From an uncultured Lachnospiraceae bacterium (GTDB lineage Bacteria; Bacillota; Clostridia; Lachnospirales; Lachnospiraceae): a stretch of 64,000 nucleotides of DNA. The notes beneath the pieces were generated by a model. That model ran no database searches. It saw only the letters and a list, made by a program, of their open reading frames with translations, and had not been told where the DNA came from. Below are positions 17,015 through 25,651 of the stretch, piece by piece. The position numbers and the translations under genes were made by a program. Each line of letters begins with the position of its first letter. The first letter of the stretch is position 1. The stretch spans positions 1 to 64,000 of the forward strand of contig CAJUID010000003.1 of the NCBI GenBank assembly GCA_910585905.1, given 5' to 3'.

Positions 17015-20000
17015 GTGAATATGGCTGTGTCAGAAAAAGCGGTGGGAACAAAGCGGAATGCGCAATCTGCTGGGAACGGAGCCAGAAAGAGCGCAGCTTC
17101 ACAAAAGACGGCAGCAAAGCATCCTGCTTCTGCTGGTAAAAAGGCATCTGGCCAGAGAGGGAATGCAGGAAACCGAAATATAAAGACATCTTCTGCACGG
17201 GGAGGTAGTTCTCTGGATGAGATGAATGCTTACCGGGATCATCAGGCATTTGAAGTAGGGATTACGATATTTGTTCTGTTGCTGGTATCAGTTTTTCTCT
17301 ATCTTTCCTGCCTTGGGCTTGCCGGGAATGTGGGAATTGTAATTGGGGGATTATTTTTTGGGGTCTTTGGCTGGTTTGGCTGGCTATTGCCTCTGTTTAC
17401 CTTGTTTGGCTATATTTTTTATGCAGTCAACCGTGGGGACAAGCGTGTGCCGAGGAGGATTTTTAGCTTTGCGGCCATTGCCCTGACACTTCTTGGGCTG
17501 TCTGACCAGATTTTTGAAAAACAGATTATTACAGAATATTATACAAGCAATCATGTCCTGCACCGTGGCTATTTTGATTGTATGTTTTTAACATGCAAAA
17601 ATGTGATGTCAGGGGGAAAATTTAATGGTGGTTTGTTGGGACGAGCTATAGGTTCTGTTTTTTCACAATTTCTTGGAAAAGTAGGGGCAGTTGTCATTTT
17701 GTTTGTGCTGCTTCTTCTGTGTCTTTACATATTTTATGGTGTCGAAATGATGGGAATCATCCGAAAACGCAATGCTTATCATCAGGAAATGCAGGAGATG
17801 TATGAGGAGGTAAGGAAGGAAGAGGATTATAGAGAGCCATCTTATCGGGTGTTTTCTGGTTCTGCCAGGGAAAAGGTACCAGACGGGGGTAGAAGGCATT
17901 TTACTCCTCGTCCAATGGAGAAAGTTCCGCGGGTTCAGACGTTTGATTTGACCAAAATGGGAGGAGAGCCAGAAAAAAAGCCTCAAAAGGCGGAAGTGCC
18001 ATCCCATACAGTCCCGCTTCAAAAAGAGATGCCTGCGCCGGACGCGGTGCCGACGGATATTCCACAGTTCCGGAATACAGTCTTTGAAGAACCGCAGTCG
18101 GAGGAAATGTCTACGGATTCTGGAGTTGATGTGTCTTTACAGGAACAGATTGCTACGATGGAAGATGCTTCTGGTGAAAATACAGATATGGATTTAGATC
18201 AAGAAGCAATATCACCAAAGCACGAGATTGAAGCAATTCCAATTTACCGAAATGAGCTGGATGAAAAATTTGGGAAGCGGAGAAAAACGGCTGGGGCGAA
18301 GGTGGTTTCCTTTGCATCCGCAGCAGAAAAGAAGGTTGTAGATACCGTTCATAGTAATCAGCTTGAAGCAGATTTTCCAGAAAGTATTTATGATAATGGG
18401 GAAGTCAATTTGGCAAGTGAGACTGCTATAGAGCCGGACTTAGATAAAACAGTGGAGCCGGTTTTGGAAGAGGAGAGCGGGCAAATTGTAAATGTCAGCC
18501 CAGGGCTGGAGGAAGAACCAGAGGTGTCCGAAAACAGGGTGGTGGAACAGGATACTGTGGAAGAGCCAGTTGAGATACCAGAAGACGTTCCTAATATAGA
18601 ATTGCCCCAAACGATTGAACCAGAACAAAATCTTTTGGATTCAGAACGGTATGCGGAATCAATGCAGCGGGCAGAACAAAAGCCAATGGCTTCTTTTGCT
18701 CCAAAAGAAGAGGTTACAGATGTAACGCCATCTAGTCAGAAAGTTGTGGTAAAGCAGTCAGCATCCCATGGAAAGATTGGCGGTGACAATTATGTTTCTG
18801 CATCAAATACATTTAATGCATTAAATGAAAGCAAAGTGGCAGTAGAAAAAGAGGTTCCTTATGAATTTCCATCCGTTGGCCTCCTGAGGTTTCCAGAAGG
18901 AGGGACGGGAAGCGTTAGCGACGAAGAACTGCGGCAGACAGCATTAAAATTACAGGATACGCTAAAGAGTTTTAATGTTAATGTTAAAATGGGGGCGGTT
19001 ACTTGTGGACCGACTGTTACCAGGTATGAAATTTTACCGGAGCAGGGCGTTCGCGTGAATAAGATAACAAATCTGGCGGACGATCTGAAACTTAGCCTGG
19101 CCGCAGCGAGCATTCGAATTGAGGCACCAATTCCAGGAAAGGCTGCCGTTGGAATCGAAGTGCCAAATCCGGTGCCAAGTTCTGTATCTTTCCGGGAACT
19201 TTTAGAGGGGGATTCCTTTACGAAGTCGAAGTCTTCACTGACATTTGCAGTCGGTAAAGATATCGGCGGCAAGCTGATTATGGCGGATATTGGAAAGATG
19301 CCGCATCTTCTGATTGCGGGAGCGACAGGATCTGGTAAGTCAGTTTGTATTAATACATTGATTATGAGTATTCTTTATAAGGCAGACCCGAAGGATGTTA
19401 AGCTGATTATGATTGACCCGAAAGTTGTAGAACTTAGTGTATATAATGGCATCCCGCATCTGTTCTGTCCGGTCGTTACTGACCCGAAGGAGGCGGCTGC
19501 CGCGTTAAACTGGGCTGTCAGAGAAATGATGGACCGATATAATAAGTTTAAAGAACTGGGAGTACGAAATATTGCTGGCTATAATGAAAAGATTCAGACT
19601 GTTGAGAACGCCGAGGCGGCAGGATATGCGAGAATGCCGTATCTTGTGGTGATTGTGGACGAGTTTGCTGACCTGATGATGGTAGCTTCAAAAGAGGTTG
19701 AGGATGCTGTCTGCCGTCTGGCTCAGCTTGCGAGGGCTGCAGGGATTCATCTAGTGTTAGCGACACAGCGCCCTTCTGTAAATGTGATCACTGGTGTAAT
19801 CAAAGCAAATATTCCATCTAGAATTGCATTTTCTGTTTCTTCTGCAATTGATTCTAGAACAATTTTGGATAAGGGTGGTGCGGAGAAGCTGCTTGGAAAG
19901 GGCGACATGCTGTTTTTCCCATCGGGCTATTCGGAGCCGGTGCGCGTACAGGGGGCTTTTGTCTCTGATAAAGAGGTTAGTGATGTGGTTGAATTTCTCT

Positions 20001-20392
20001 GTAGCAATAACGAAACACCGGAGTATGACCATTCTGTAACACAGATTCTAGACGAACCGAAAGAGGAGGAACAGCCTGAGAAGAAACCGCAGGATGACAG
20101 GGATGATTATTTTGCAGATGCAGGGCGCTTTGTTATAGAATCAGACCGTGCGGCTGCGGGGCAGCTCCAGAGGAAGTTCTCGATTGGATTTAACCGTGCA
20201 GGGCGGATTATTGACCAGCTAAACAAGGCGGGGGTAGTTGGCCCTGCGGAGGGAACCAAACCGCGTAAGGTGCTTATGACTATGGAGCAGTTTGAGCAGA
20301 TGCTCTCAGGCGGCAGTCCTGCGGAGGATGAGGTGGAAGCCATGGTTCAGGCAATGGAGATGGAAGCGGTATCAACAGAGGAAATGTTTTAG
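17015..20392 (+). CDS. ftsK: FtsK/SpoIIIE-type DNA translocase
   Basis: An 1125-residue hexameric DNA pump. Layout: a basic Ala/Lys-rich N-terminal tail (1-70), four membrane segments (about 85-250), a long acidic low-complexity linker (about 260-610), then the motor with Walker A GATGSGKS (about residue 770) and Walker B VVIVDEFADLM. The C-terminal gamma winged helix for sequence-directed translocation is IESDRAAAGQLQRKFSIGFNR. Start is either GTG at 17015 (5 nt after AAAGGAG) or ATG at 17021. It moves chromosome ends through the division or sporulation septum. Whether this copy is the vegetative or sporulation one cannot be told. Confidence 0.96.
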   Translation: MNMAVSEKAVGTKRNAQSAGNGARKSAASQKTAAKHPASAGKKASGQRGNAGNRNIKTSSARGGSSLDEMNAYRDHQAFEVGITIFVLLLVSVFLYLSCLGLAGNVGIVIGGLFFGVFGWFGWLLPLFTLFGYIFYAVNRGDKRVPRRIFSFAAIALTLLGLSDQIFEKQIITEYYTSNHVLHRGYFDCMFLTCKNVMSGGKFNGGLLGRAIGSVFSQFLGKVGAVVILFVLLLLCLYIFYGVEMMGIIRKRNAYHQEMQEMYEEVRKEEDYREPSYRVFSGSAREKVPDGGRRHFTPRPMEKVPRVQTFDLTKMGGEPEKKPQKAEVPSHTVPLQKEMPAPDAVPTDIPQFRNTVFEEPQSEEMSTDSGVDVSLQEQIATMEDASGENTDMDLDQEAISPKHEIEAIPIYRNELDEKFGKRRKTAGAKVVSFASAAEKKVVDTVHSNQLEADFPESIYDNGEVNLASETAIEPDLDKTVEPVLEEESGQIVNVSPGLEEEPEVSENRVVEQDTVEEPVEIPEDVPNIELPQTIEPEQNLLDSERYAESMQRAEQKPMASFAPKEEVTDVTPSSQKVVVKQSASHGKIGGDNYVSASNTFNALNESKVAVEKEVPYEFPSVGLLRFPEGGTGSVSDEELRQTALKLQDTLKSFNVNVKMGAVTCGPTVTRYEILPEQGVRVNKITNLADDLKLSLAAASIRIEAPIPGKAAVGIEVPNPVPSSVSFRELLEGDSFTKSKSSLTFAVGKDIGGKLIMADIGKMPHLLIAGATGSGKSVCINTLIMSILYKADPKDVKLIMIDPKVVELSVYNGIPHLFCPVVTDPKEAAAALNWAVREMMDRYNKFKELGVRNIAGYNEKIQTVENAEAAGYARMPYLVVIVDEFADLMMVASKEVEDAVCRLAQLARAAGIHLVLATQRPSVNVITGVIKANIPSRIAFSVSSAIDSRTILDKGGAEKLLGKGDMLFFPSGYSEPVRVQGAFVSDKEVSDVVEFLCSNNETPEYDHSVTQILDEPKEEEQPEKKPQDDRDDYFADAGRFVIESDRAAAGQLQRKFSIGFNRAGRIIDQLNKAGVVGPAEGTKPRKVLMTMEQFEQMLSGGSPAEDEVEAMVQAMEMEAVSTEEMF

Positions 20393-20413
20393 AAACTGAC
20401 AGGGGGCGTTTGT

Positions 20414-21388
20414 TTGGAGGAACGGGGAAAAAATGTGGCAGCATGCTGGAAACGCGGGATTCTGGTGGCAAATGCATTTTTAAAGACCGATAAATTTGTA
20501 GAACATTATAAGTGGCTAGAGGAGGCGGCAAAGCAGTATCACATTGCTCTGTCGCTTCTTGACAATACGGAGTTGCTCTATCCGGTTGGCGGCTGTGGGA
20601 GGATGGCAGAAAAAGTTGATGCACTGGCCAGCCAGAATGACTTTGTTCTTTATTGGGATAAGGATATCCCGTCTGGTATGCTGCTGCAGAGGAAGTGCAG
20701 GAAATATGGCGTTCCGGTTTTTAATTCGGTAGATGCTATTGGAATCTGTGATAATAAATTTGAGACGTATCGTAAATTATGGGAGTGGAACCAGAACTGC
20801 AAAGAGGCAGAGCGGATTCCTTTGATTCCGACAATTGCAGCGCCGATGACTTATGAAAATATTGGATATGGTGAGATGTCTTTTGTGCAGGATATCATCT
20901 GTGAATTTGGAGTCCCATTGATATTAAAAGAATGTTATGGGTCTTTTGGGATGCAGGTTTATCTTGCAAAGACAGAGAGAGAGGTATACACCTATACAAA
21001 ACGTTTGGCGGGAAAGCCGTTTCTCTACCAGAAGTATCTGGAAAAAAGCAGTGGGAGGGATGTCAGGATTCAGGTAGTGGGGGAACGGGCAGTAGCGGCG
21101 ATGTATCGGTTTTCTGAAAATGGGGATTTTCGGGCAAATATCACAAACGGCGGCAGTATGAGGGCATATCAGCCTTCTTCGGAGGAATGTGCGCTGGCAG
21201 TGCGCACAGTAAAGGCATTGGGGCTTGACTTTGCTGGAGTAGACCTGCTTTTTGGAGATAATGGGCAGAATGGGGCAAATTTTGTCTGTGAGGTGAATTC
21301 AAATGCGCATTTTAAAAATATGTACGACTGCACAGGGATAGATGTGGCAGACTGTATCATGGGGTATATTAGGAGGAAAATCTTTTGA
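20414..21388 (+). CDS. RimK-like ATP-grasp ligase (first of a tandem pair)
   Basis: About 317-324 residues. The central and C-terminal part is a RimK-type ATP-grasp fold: PLILKECYGSFGMQVYL (ATP-binding Lys and glycine loop), LYQKYLEKSSGRDVRIQVVG, GGSMRAYQP, and the metal-binding end VCEVNSNAHFKN. Such enzymes join a carboxylate to an amine or thiol using ATP. The start is ambiguous: TTG at 20414 after AGGGGG, or GTG at 20435. The gene follows ftsK by 21 nt and overlaps the next ATP-grasp gene by 4 nt. The substrate is unknown; candidates are peptide tailoring, cofactor or cell-wall amino-acid addition. Confidence 0.8.
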   Translation: MEERGKNVAACWKRGILVANAFLKTDKFVEHYKWLEEAAKQYHIALSLLDNTELLYPVGGCGRMAEKVDALASQNDFVLYWDKDIPSGMLLQRKCRKYGVPVFNSVDAIGICDNKFETYRKLWEWNQNCKEAERIPLIPTIAAPMTYENIGYGEMSFVQDIICEFGVPLILKECYGSFGMQVYLAKTEREVYTYTKRLAGKPFLYQKYLEKSSGRDVRIQVVGERAVAAMYRFSENGDFRANITNGGSMRAYQPSSEECALAVRTVKALGLDFAGVDLLFGDNGQNGANFVCEVNSNAHFKNMYDCTGIDVADCIMGYIRRKIF

Positions 21389-22314
21389 AGGCTTATCTTG
21401 TATATCAGAGAGAGGAAGCGGAAAAAAATAAAAGATTTCTTGAGCTTTTTCGGGAAGCTGGGAAAGAGTTTGGCATTGATTTTTCTTATGTATCGCGGGA
21501 AGATTACAGGCAGAAGGATTTGCCGGATTTTGTATTGAACCGTACTAGAGATGCCGAAGTCAGCCGGTGGTATGAACAAGAACAAGTGCCAGTATTTCAT
21601 AGTTCAGGGATTACTGAGATTGGCAACCATAAAGGAAAAACACTTGAGTTTCTGCGGAAACGCCTGCCAAGGGAAGTCCTTCAAAGAAAATGGGCGCCGG
21701 AGACAATTTTTTTACCAAAGGAACGGCTGGTGGAATGGCAGTCTGCCATTGCATTAGGCAATTTGGATGCTTTATACGAATTGGACCAGTTTTGGAAACA
21801 GCAAATGCCTTTTGTGATAAAGAGTGTGGATGGACATGGCGGAAGTGAGGTAATGGCAATTTGGCCTCCTAAAAAGGCGGAGCGGTTCGATGGTTTCGCG
21901 GAATACTGCAATCAAATTTATGGCAAATTAGATATCATAGATGGAAAGGACTGCATTTTGCAGGAAATGATACCAAGCGATAGCAGGGATGTGAGAGTGT
22001 ACATTTTGGGCAATCAAATTTATTTGGGCATGATGCGGCAAGGGCAGGGGGATTTTCGTTCCAATGCTTCTCTTGGAGGGCATACGGAGGTGTATCCATT
22101 GTCTGATAGAGAACGGATGTTTGTGGAGCTTTTTTTACAAGCTTTCCAGGGGGAAGCGCTTGGGCTTGCCGGGCTTGATTTTATCCTTACAAGAGATGGA
22201 AGGCTTGTGTTTAATGAGCTTGAGGAGATGGTGGGATGCAGGATGCTTTATCAAAAGACGGACCGAAATATTGTCAGGGACTATGTATTCTGGTTATATG
22301 AACTACTAACTTAA
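21385..22314 (+). CDS. RimK-like ATP-grasp ligase (second of a tandem pair)
   Basis: 309 residues starting with TTG, 8 nt after AGGAGG; it overlaps the stop of the first ligase (TTGA), so coupling is strong. ATP-grasp motifs: PFVIKSVDGHGGSEVMAI, LQEMIPSDSRDVRVYILGN, FRSNASLGGHTEVYPL, and the metal end FNELEEMVGCRML (Asn-Glu). The RDVR and GGxxxxYPL pattern parallels the upstream paralogue, but overall the two differ, so they probably carry out successive additions or form a heteromer. The end motif NELEEMVG lacks the usual NxNS asparagine pattern. Substrate unknown. Confidence 0.8.
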   Translation: MKAYLVYQREEAEKNKRFLELFREAGKEFGIDFSYVSREDYRQKDLPDFVLNRTRDAEVSRWYEQEQVPVFHSSGITEIGNHKGKTLEFLRKRLPREVLQRKWAPETIFLPKERLVEWQSAIALGNLDALYELDQFWKQQMPFVIKSVDGHGGSEVMAIWPPKKAERFDGFAEYCNQIYGKLDIIDGKDCILQEMIPSDSRDVRVYILGNQIYLGMMRQGQGDFRSNASLGGHTEVYPLSDRERMFVELFLQAFQGEALGLAGLDFILTRDGRLVFNELEEMVGCRMLYQKTDRNIVRDYVFWLYELLT

Positions 22315-22342
22315 AAATGGAGAAAGTCAGACAAATTATATA

Positions 22343-22371
22343 TTGTTTTTTTTTGTTGGGAAGATTATACT
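22343..22371 (+). promoter_or_regulatory. Candidate sigma-A promoter for the nucleotidyltransferase-PqqD genes
   Basis: TTGTTT at 22343-22348, 17-nt spacer, TATACT at 22366-22371. It lies 93 nt before the nucleotidyltransferase start, suggesting a separate transcript from the ATP-grasp pair. Confidence 0.5.
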
Positions 22372-22463
22372 TGTAGTGGGTTTAATGCCCTGCTGGTAAG
22401 GAACTTTGGGGTGTGGTTTTGAGAATGAAGAAGGGTTTCCATATAAACCAGAAAGGAGACGGT

Positions 22464-23693
22464 ATGAAACCAGAGGAAATCTTGTTTTGCAGGCTAATCC
22501 GCCTGGCTCTTCATCCAGGGGAAAGCTTGTTTTTTACCGAAGAAGACCTTGCGGTGATTGCCAGGGAAGCCGATTCGATATTTTCTATTGCAAAGAGGCA
22601 TAGCATGCAGATTGCCCTCTATGACAGTTTCTGTGCGTTGCAGGTTCCGCTGTCCCCTTCGCTAAATGCCGCTATGGAAAAAATGGTGCTGTCTGGCAGC
22701 CTGCAAAGCTATCAGATGCTGTTGTTTACCAGGAGAATATTGTCTATATTATCTGGGGAGGGAGTTCGCTATATTCTGTTAAAAGGAGCATCTCTGCTGC
22801 CTTTTTATCCAAAACTGGAATTTAGGGGATACGGTGATGTGGATATTTTGATACCGGATGCAAAGGAGTTTAAAAGGGTTAGGAAGCGTTTTCTGGACGA
22901 GGGATTTTCGGAAAAAAAGGATTACGCGGACCATCAGTTGGAACTATTTTATACAGAAGGGGGAAGGCGTTATCTTTTGGAGCTGCACAGCAAAGTGATA
23001 GGCAGCCAGGACGACAGGAACCTCAACAAAAAAACAGTAGAGTTATTTTCTGGCCTTACTGGGAACTCAGGAAGCTTTCCAGAGGCGGATCTAAAGTATT
23101 CCACCTTTCCAGAGACAGAAAACACTCTTTATCTGCTGTTACATATGTTGCAGCATTTTTTATATTCTGGGTTTGGGATTAAGTTATTGTGTGACTGGAC
23201 GACTTTTATTGAAGCTAATTCTGGGAAAATTGACTGGGAGAGATATCAGAACCTGGTATCGGACTTTGGCCTTGCAGGGTTTAGCAATGCTATGGCAGGA
23301 CTTTGTATCAAGTATCTGGGCCTGCCGGAAGATAAGATACTTTTACCTGAAAAAGATAGGCCAAGCAGCGATGCGCTCGGGGAGTTGATGGAGGATATTA
23401 TGAATGCCGGGGAGTTTGGTAAGACAGACACTTCCCGAATGCTTATTATGGCGAAAGGAAAGGCGCCATACCACTATCTGCTCCAGTTTCATCGTCAGAT
23501 GAAAAACAGGTTTCCAAATGCACACAAAATTGTCTTGATTTGGCCAGTTTTGTGGGTGGCTACGGGGGTTTGTTTTCTTTGGAACAACCATGTGCTGCGC
23601 GGGACGAGTACCAGGGAGGTGCTTAAAACAACCAGAAGGCGTCAGCATCTTTTACAGGAATTGAAGCTTTTTCAGACTGAAAAGAAAAAATAG
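22464..23693 (+). CDS. Nucleotidyltransferase family protein (NTP_transf_5 type)
   Basis: 409 residues. The core YILLKGASLLPFYP followed by RGYGDVDILIP matches the NTP_transf_5 pattern: a polymerase-beta-type fold with the Asp pair in DVDIL. HQLELFY and LLELHSKV continue the active-site region. The C-terminal half is helical. The ATG at 22464 is chosen for AAAGGAG 5-6 nt before it; the open frame extends to 22413. Members of this family are frequent next to PqqD-like proteins in lasso-peptide and other RiPP clusters of Firmicutes, and here a PqqD-like gene is next. The transferred nucleotide and acceptor are unknown. Confidence 0.8.
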   Translation: MKPEEILFCRLIRLALHPGESLFFTEEDLAVIAREADSIFSIAKRHSMQIALYDSFCALQVPLSPSLNAAMEKMVLSGSLQSYQMLLFTRRILSILSGEGVRYILLKGASLLPFYPKLEFRGYGDVDILIPDAKEFKRVRKRFLDEGFSEKKDYADHQLELFYTEGGRRYLLELHSKVIGSQDDRNLNKKTVELFSGLTGNSGSFPEADLKYSTFPETENTLYLLLHMLQHFLYSGFGIKLLCDWTTFIEANSGKIDWERYQNLVSDFGLAGFSNAMAGLCIKYLGLPEDKILLPEKDRPSSDALGELMEDIMNAGEFGKTDTSRMLIMAKGKAPYHYLLQFHRQMKNRFPNAHKIVLIWPVLWVATGVCFLWNNHVLRGTSTREVLKTTRRRQHLLQELKLFQTEKKK

Positions 23694-23731
23694 GAAAAAA
23701 GCATCCAAAAGTAAGGAGGGTTTGATATAAA

Positions 23732-24007
23732 ATGAAAGCAAATCCAGATTTTACGCTTCGCATGATTGGAGACCTCTCACTGATTGTCCCGTTAAAGGCG
23801 CCGGATTTTAAGAAAGAGCAGATGATAACGACAAATGAGAGCGGTGTTCTTTTGTGGAGAAGGATTGAGGAGGGCTACACAGAGGAAGAGTTAGTTAGGG
23901 AATTGCAGTCTGTCTATGAGATTGACTGGGACACTGCCCGCTCAGACCTACAGATTTTTTTGGAATCTTTGCGCAGGGCGGGGGCTTTGTTGGAGGGTGA
24001 TGGGTAG
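23732..24007 (+). CDS. PqqD-like RiPP recognition element protein
   Basis: A 91-residue stand-alone PqqD/RRE-type winged-helix protein: FTLRMIGDLSLIVPL, then ITTNESGVLLWRRIEEGYTEEELVRELQSVY and a C-terminal helix pair. In characterised systems such proteins bind leader peptides and hand them to maturases. AAGGAGG precedes the ATG. It lies 38 nt after the nucleotidyltransferase gene. No radical SAM, lasso cyclase or clear precursor gene is seen nearby, so it is an orphan RRE next to a nucleotidyltransferase and close to two ATP-grasp ligases. Confidence 0.8.
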   Translation: MKANPDFTLRMIGDLSLIVPLKAPDFKKEQMITTNESGVLLWRRIEEGYTEEELVRELQSVYEIDWDTARSDLQIFLESLRRAGALLEGDG

Positions 24008-24056
24008 GACGGGTTCTAGATAGTGTTTGGGTGGGTGACATGTTATAGGAGGAACG

Positions 24057-24086
24057 ATGCGGTTGAAAATGCATATAATGAAATAA
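24057..24086 (+). CDS. Possible nine-codon ORF behind a perfect Shine-Dalgarno
   Basis: AGGAGG at 24047-24052 and a 4-nt gap precede ATG, followed by nine codons (MRLKMHIMK) and TAA. It lies between the PqqD-like gene and the amidase, which itself has no clear ribosome binding site. It could be a leader peptide, a vestige, or chance. Confidence 0.3.
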   Translation: MRLKMHIMK

Positions 24087-24153
24087 ATGTGTAAAAGGAA
24101 TGTAACATTTTGGTGTGTTGGTGCTGCATCGTTAAGTGTTACAAACAATCAAT

Positions 24154-24699
24154 ATGTTAATTACGACGGCTTATAACAGGCAGCTTGCCTATGCCTATGC
24201 AAGACGCTGGGCATTTGAGAGAAATCCTTTGTTTTATAATTTTGCAGGAATCGGCGGGGATTGTACAAGTTTTGTGTCACAATGTGTCTATGCTGGGAGC
24301 TGTGAAATGAACTACAACATGGTCAATGGATGGTATTACAGCAATTCAGAAAACCGTTCGCCATCCTGGACGGGGGTATCTTATTTCTTTGAATTTATGG
24401 TGACAAATAAGGGGAATGGCCCGTTTGGAATAGAGACGGATGAAAAGGGGCTTGAAATTGGCGATGTCATTCAGTTAAGCAATGTGGAGGGAAAATATTA
24501 TCATACGCTGCTTGTTACCGGGTTTGAAGGTGGTACGTACTTAGTCAGTGCGCATACAGATGATGCGTTTAATAGAAGGCTTGACTCTTATCATTATTCG
24601 GAGGCACGTTTTATCCATATTGAGGGGGTAAGGCAATATGTAAAGAATTCGGATTCATGTTTTGATAATTTTTATAATGGTATTTCAATTGACGGGTAG
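24154..24699 (+). CDS. Putative amidase-domain protein (Amidase_6 type)
   Basis: A 181-residue protein with the Amidase_6 pattern: AYNRQLAYAYARRWAFERNP, then GIGGDCTSFVSQCVYAG with the likely nucleophile Cys, the SPSWTGV segment, and the His region YYHTLLVTG followed by VSAHTDD. The start is ATG 24154 by family alignment; GTG at 24136 is also open. Neither has a clear Shine-Dalgarno, while a strong one at 24047 serves a nine-codon ORF upstream. No signal peptide is seen, although relatives are often secreted and act on spore or cell-wall material. The partner is unknown. Confidence 0.8.
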   Translation: MLITTAYNRQLAYAYARRWAFERNPLFYNFAGIGGDCTSFVSQCVYAGSCEMNYNMVNGWYYSNSENRSPSWTGVSYFFEFMVTNKGNGPFGIETDEKGLEIGDVIQLSNVEGKYYHTLLVTGFEGGTYLVSAHTDDAFNRRLDSYHYSEARFIHIEGVRQYVKNSDSCFDNFYNGISIDG

Positions 24700-24881
24700 C
24701 AGATGGTGGGGCGCGTTTGGAGATTTTGTACTTTGAGATGTACTTCGTTTTTGGGTGCGGATTATAGGGTTAATTTTTAAACACGCCCTGGATAGAGTGC
24801 CAGTATATTGGGCAATAGATTAATAATCTATTATTTTTATCTGTTGTACTGGTAAAACAAATGGGGAACTGGAGGTTTGGA

Positions 24882-25442
24882 ATGGAATTTAAAAAAATAG
24901 AGAAAATATTGGAGAGTAGTTTTATTCACCGTTATGATATCACATATGAAGCTTCGGATGGCAGTGAAAAGGTTTATGAGATGATTAGCCGTGACAGGGA
25001 TATTCAGTGTCTGGAGGAATTGCAGTCGGACAAGCCGGATGCAGTTGTCTTAATTATCCACGATGCGTCGGGAGAAAAGGTATTATTAAATAAAGAGTTC
25101 CGTCTTGCAACCGGCGAGTGGGTATATAATTTTCCGGCTGGCTTAATTGATCCAGGTGAAAAACCAGAGGAAAGTGCGAAAAGGGAACTTTGGGAGGAGA
25201 CAGGGCTTACGCTTCAATCAATAGAAGACTTGATTCCGCTCAGTTATAGCGCAGTTGGATTTTCTAATGAAACAAATGTCTGTGTTGTAGGAACTGCTTC
25301 TGGTGAATTTCGGGAGAGTACATCTGTTGTGGAAGAAATTGAGCCGGGCTGGTTTACAAAAGCCCAAGTTCAAGAGCTTCTAAAGAACTATCCCTTTGCG
25401 GCAAGGACACAGGCTTACTGTTATGTTTGGAGCAAAAAATAG
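24882..25442 (+). CDS. NUDIX hydrolase (ADP-ribose pyrophosphatase-like)
   Basis: 186 residues. A beta-rich N-terminal part (KVYEMISRDRDIQ, VVLIIHD, EFRLATGEWVYNFPAGLID) leads into a complete Nudix box, GLIDPGEKPEESAKRELWEE then TGL, matching GX5EX7REUXEEXGU. The LATGEWVYNFPAGL context is that of ADP-ribose pyrophosphatases. The ATG at 24882 is preferred over 24861 because GGAGG lies 6 nt before it. Downstream lies a MITE-like element. Confidence 0.88.
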   Translation: MEFKKIEKILESSFIHRYDITYEASDGSEKVYEMISRDRDIQCLEELQSDKPDAVVLIIHDASGEKVLLNKEFRLATGEWVYNFPAGLIDPGEKPEESAKRELWEETGLTLQSIEDLIPLSYSAVGFSNETNVCVVGTASGEFRESTSVVEEIEPGWFTKAQVQELLKNYPFAARTQAYCYVWSKK

Positions 25443-25466
25443 GAGTTAAGATAGATTTTAAGGAAT

Positions 25467-25631
25467 CTAGTGTACTGTATCATTCATTTTCAGCTAAGTG
25501 GCGCTGAATGAATTCTCACACTGCAAGGCGGCTGAATGAGGCGTAGCGGTGGCTACGTCGAGCGAAGCCAATGAAACAGATGGAAATTCAGACAAGCCAT
25601 TTGGCGAAATGTGAGTGATACAGTACACTAG
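25467..25631. mobile_element. MITE-like element with 16-bp terminal inverted repeats
   Basis: The left end CTAGTGTACTGTATCA (25467-25482) is the exact reverse complement of the right end TGATACAGTACACTAG (25616-25631). Inside, GCGTAGC/GCTACGT forms a central hairpin and CTCACA/TGTGAG a second inverted pair. It is 165 bp with no coding capacity. The right end is only about 20 bp upstream of the ABC exporter start, within its leader. Confidence 0.8.
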
Positions 25632-25651
25632 GACTAGGGGAGGTTAAGAAA

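Noticed and set aside
24087..24176. 29-codon ORF (MCKRNVTFWC start) as a RiPP precursor beside the PqqD-like gene
   Set aside because: No ribosome binding site, overlaps the amidase start, and no leader-core pattern; too weak to call.
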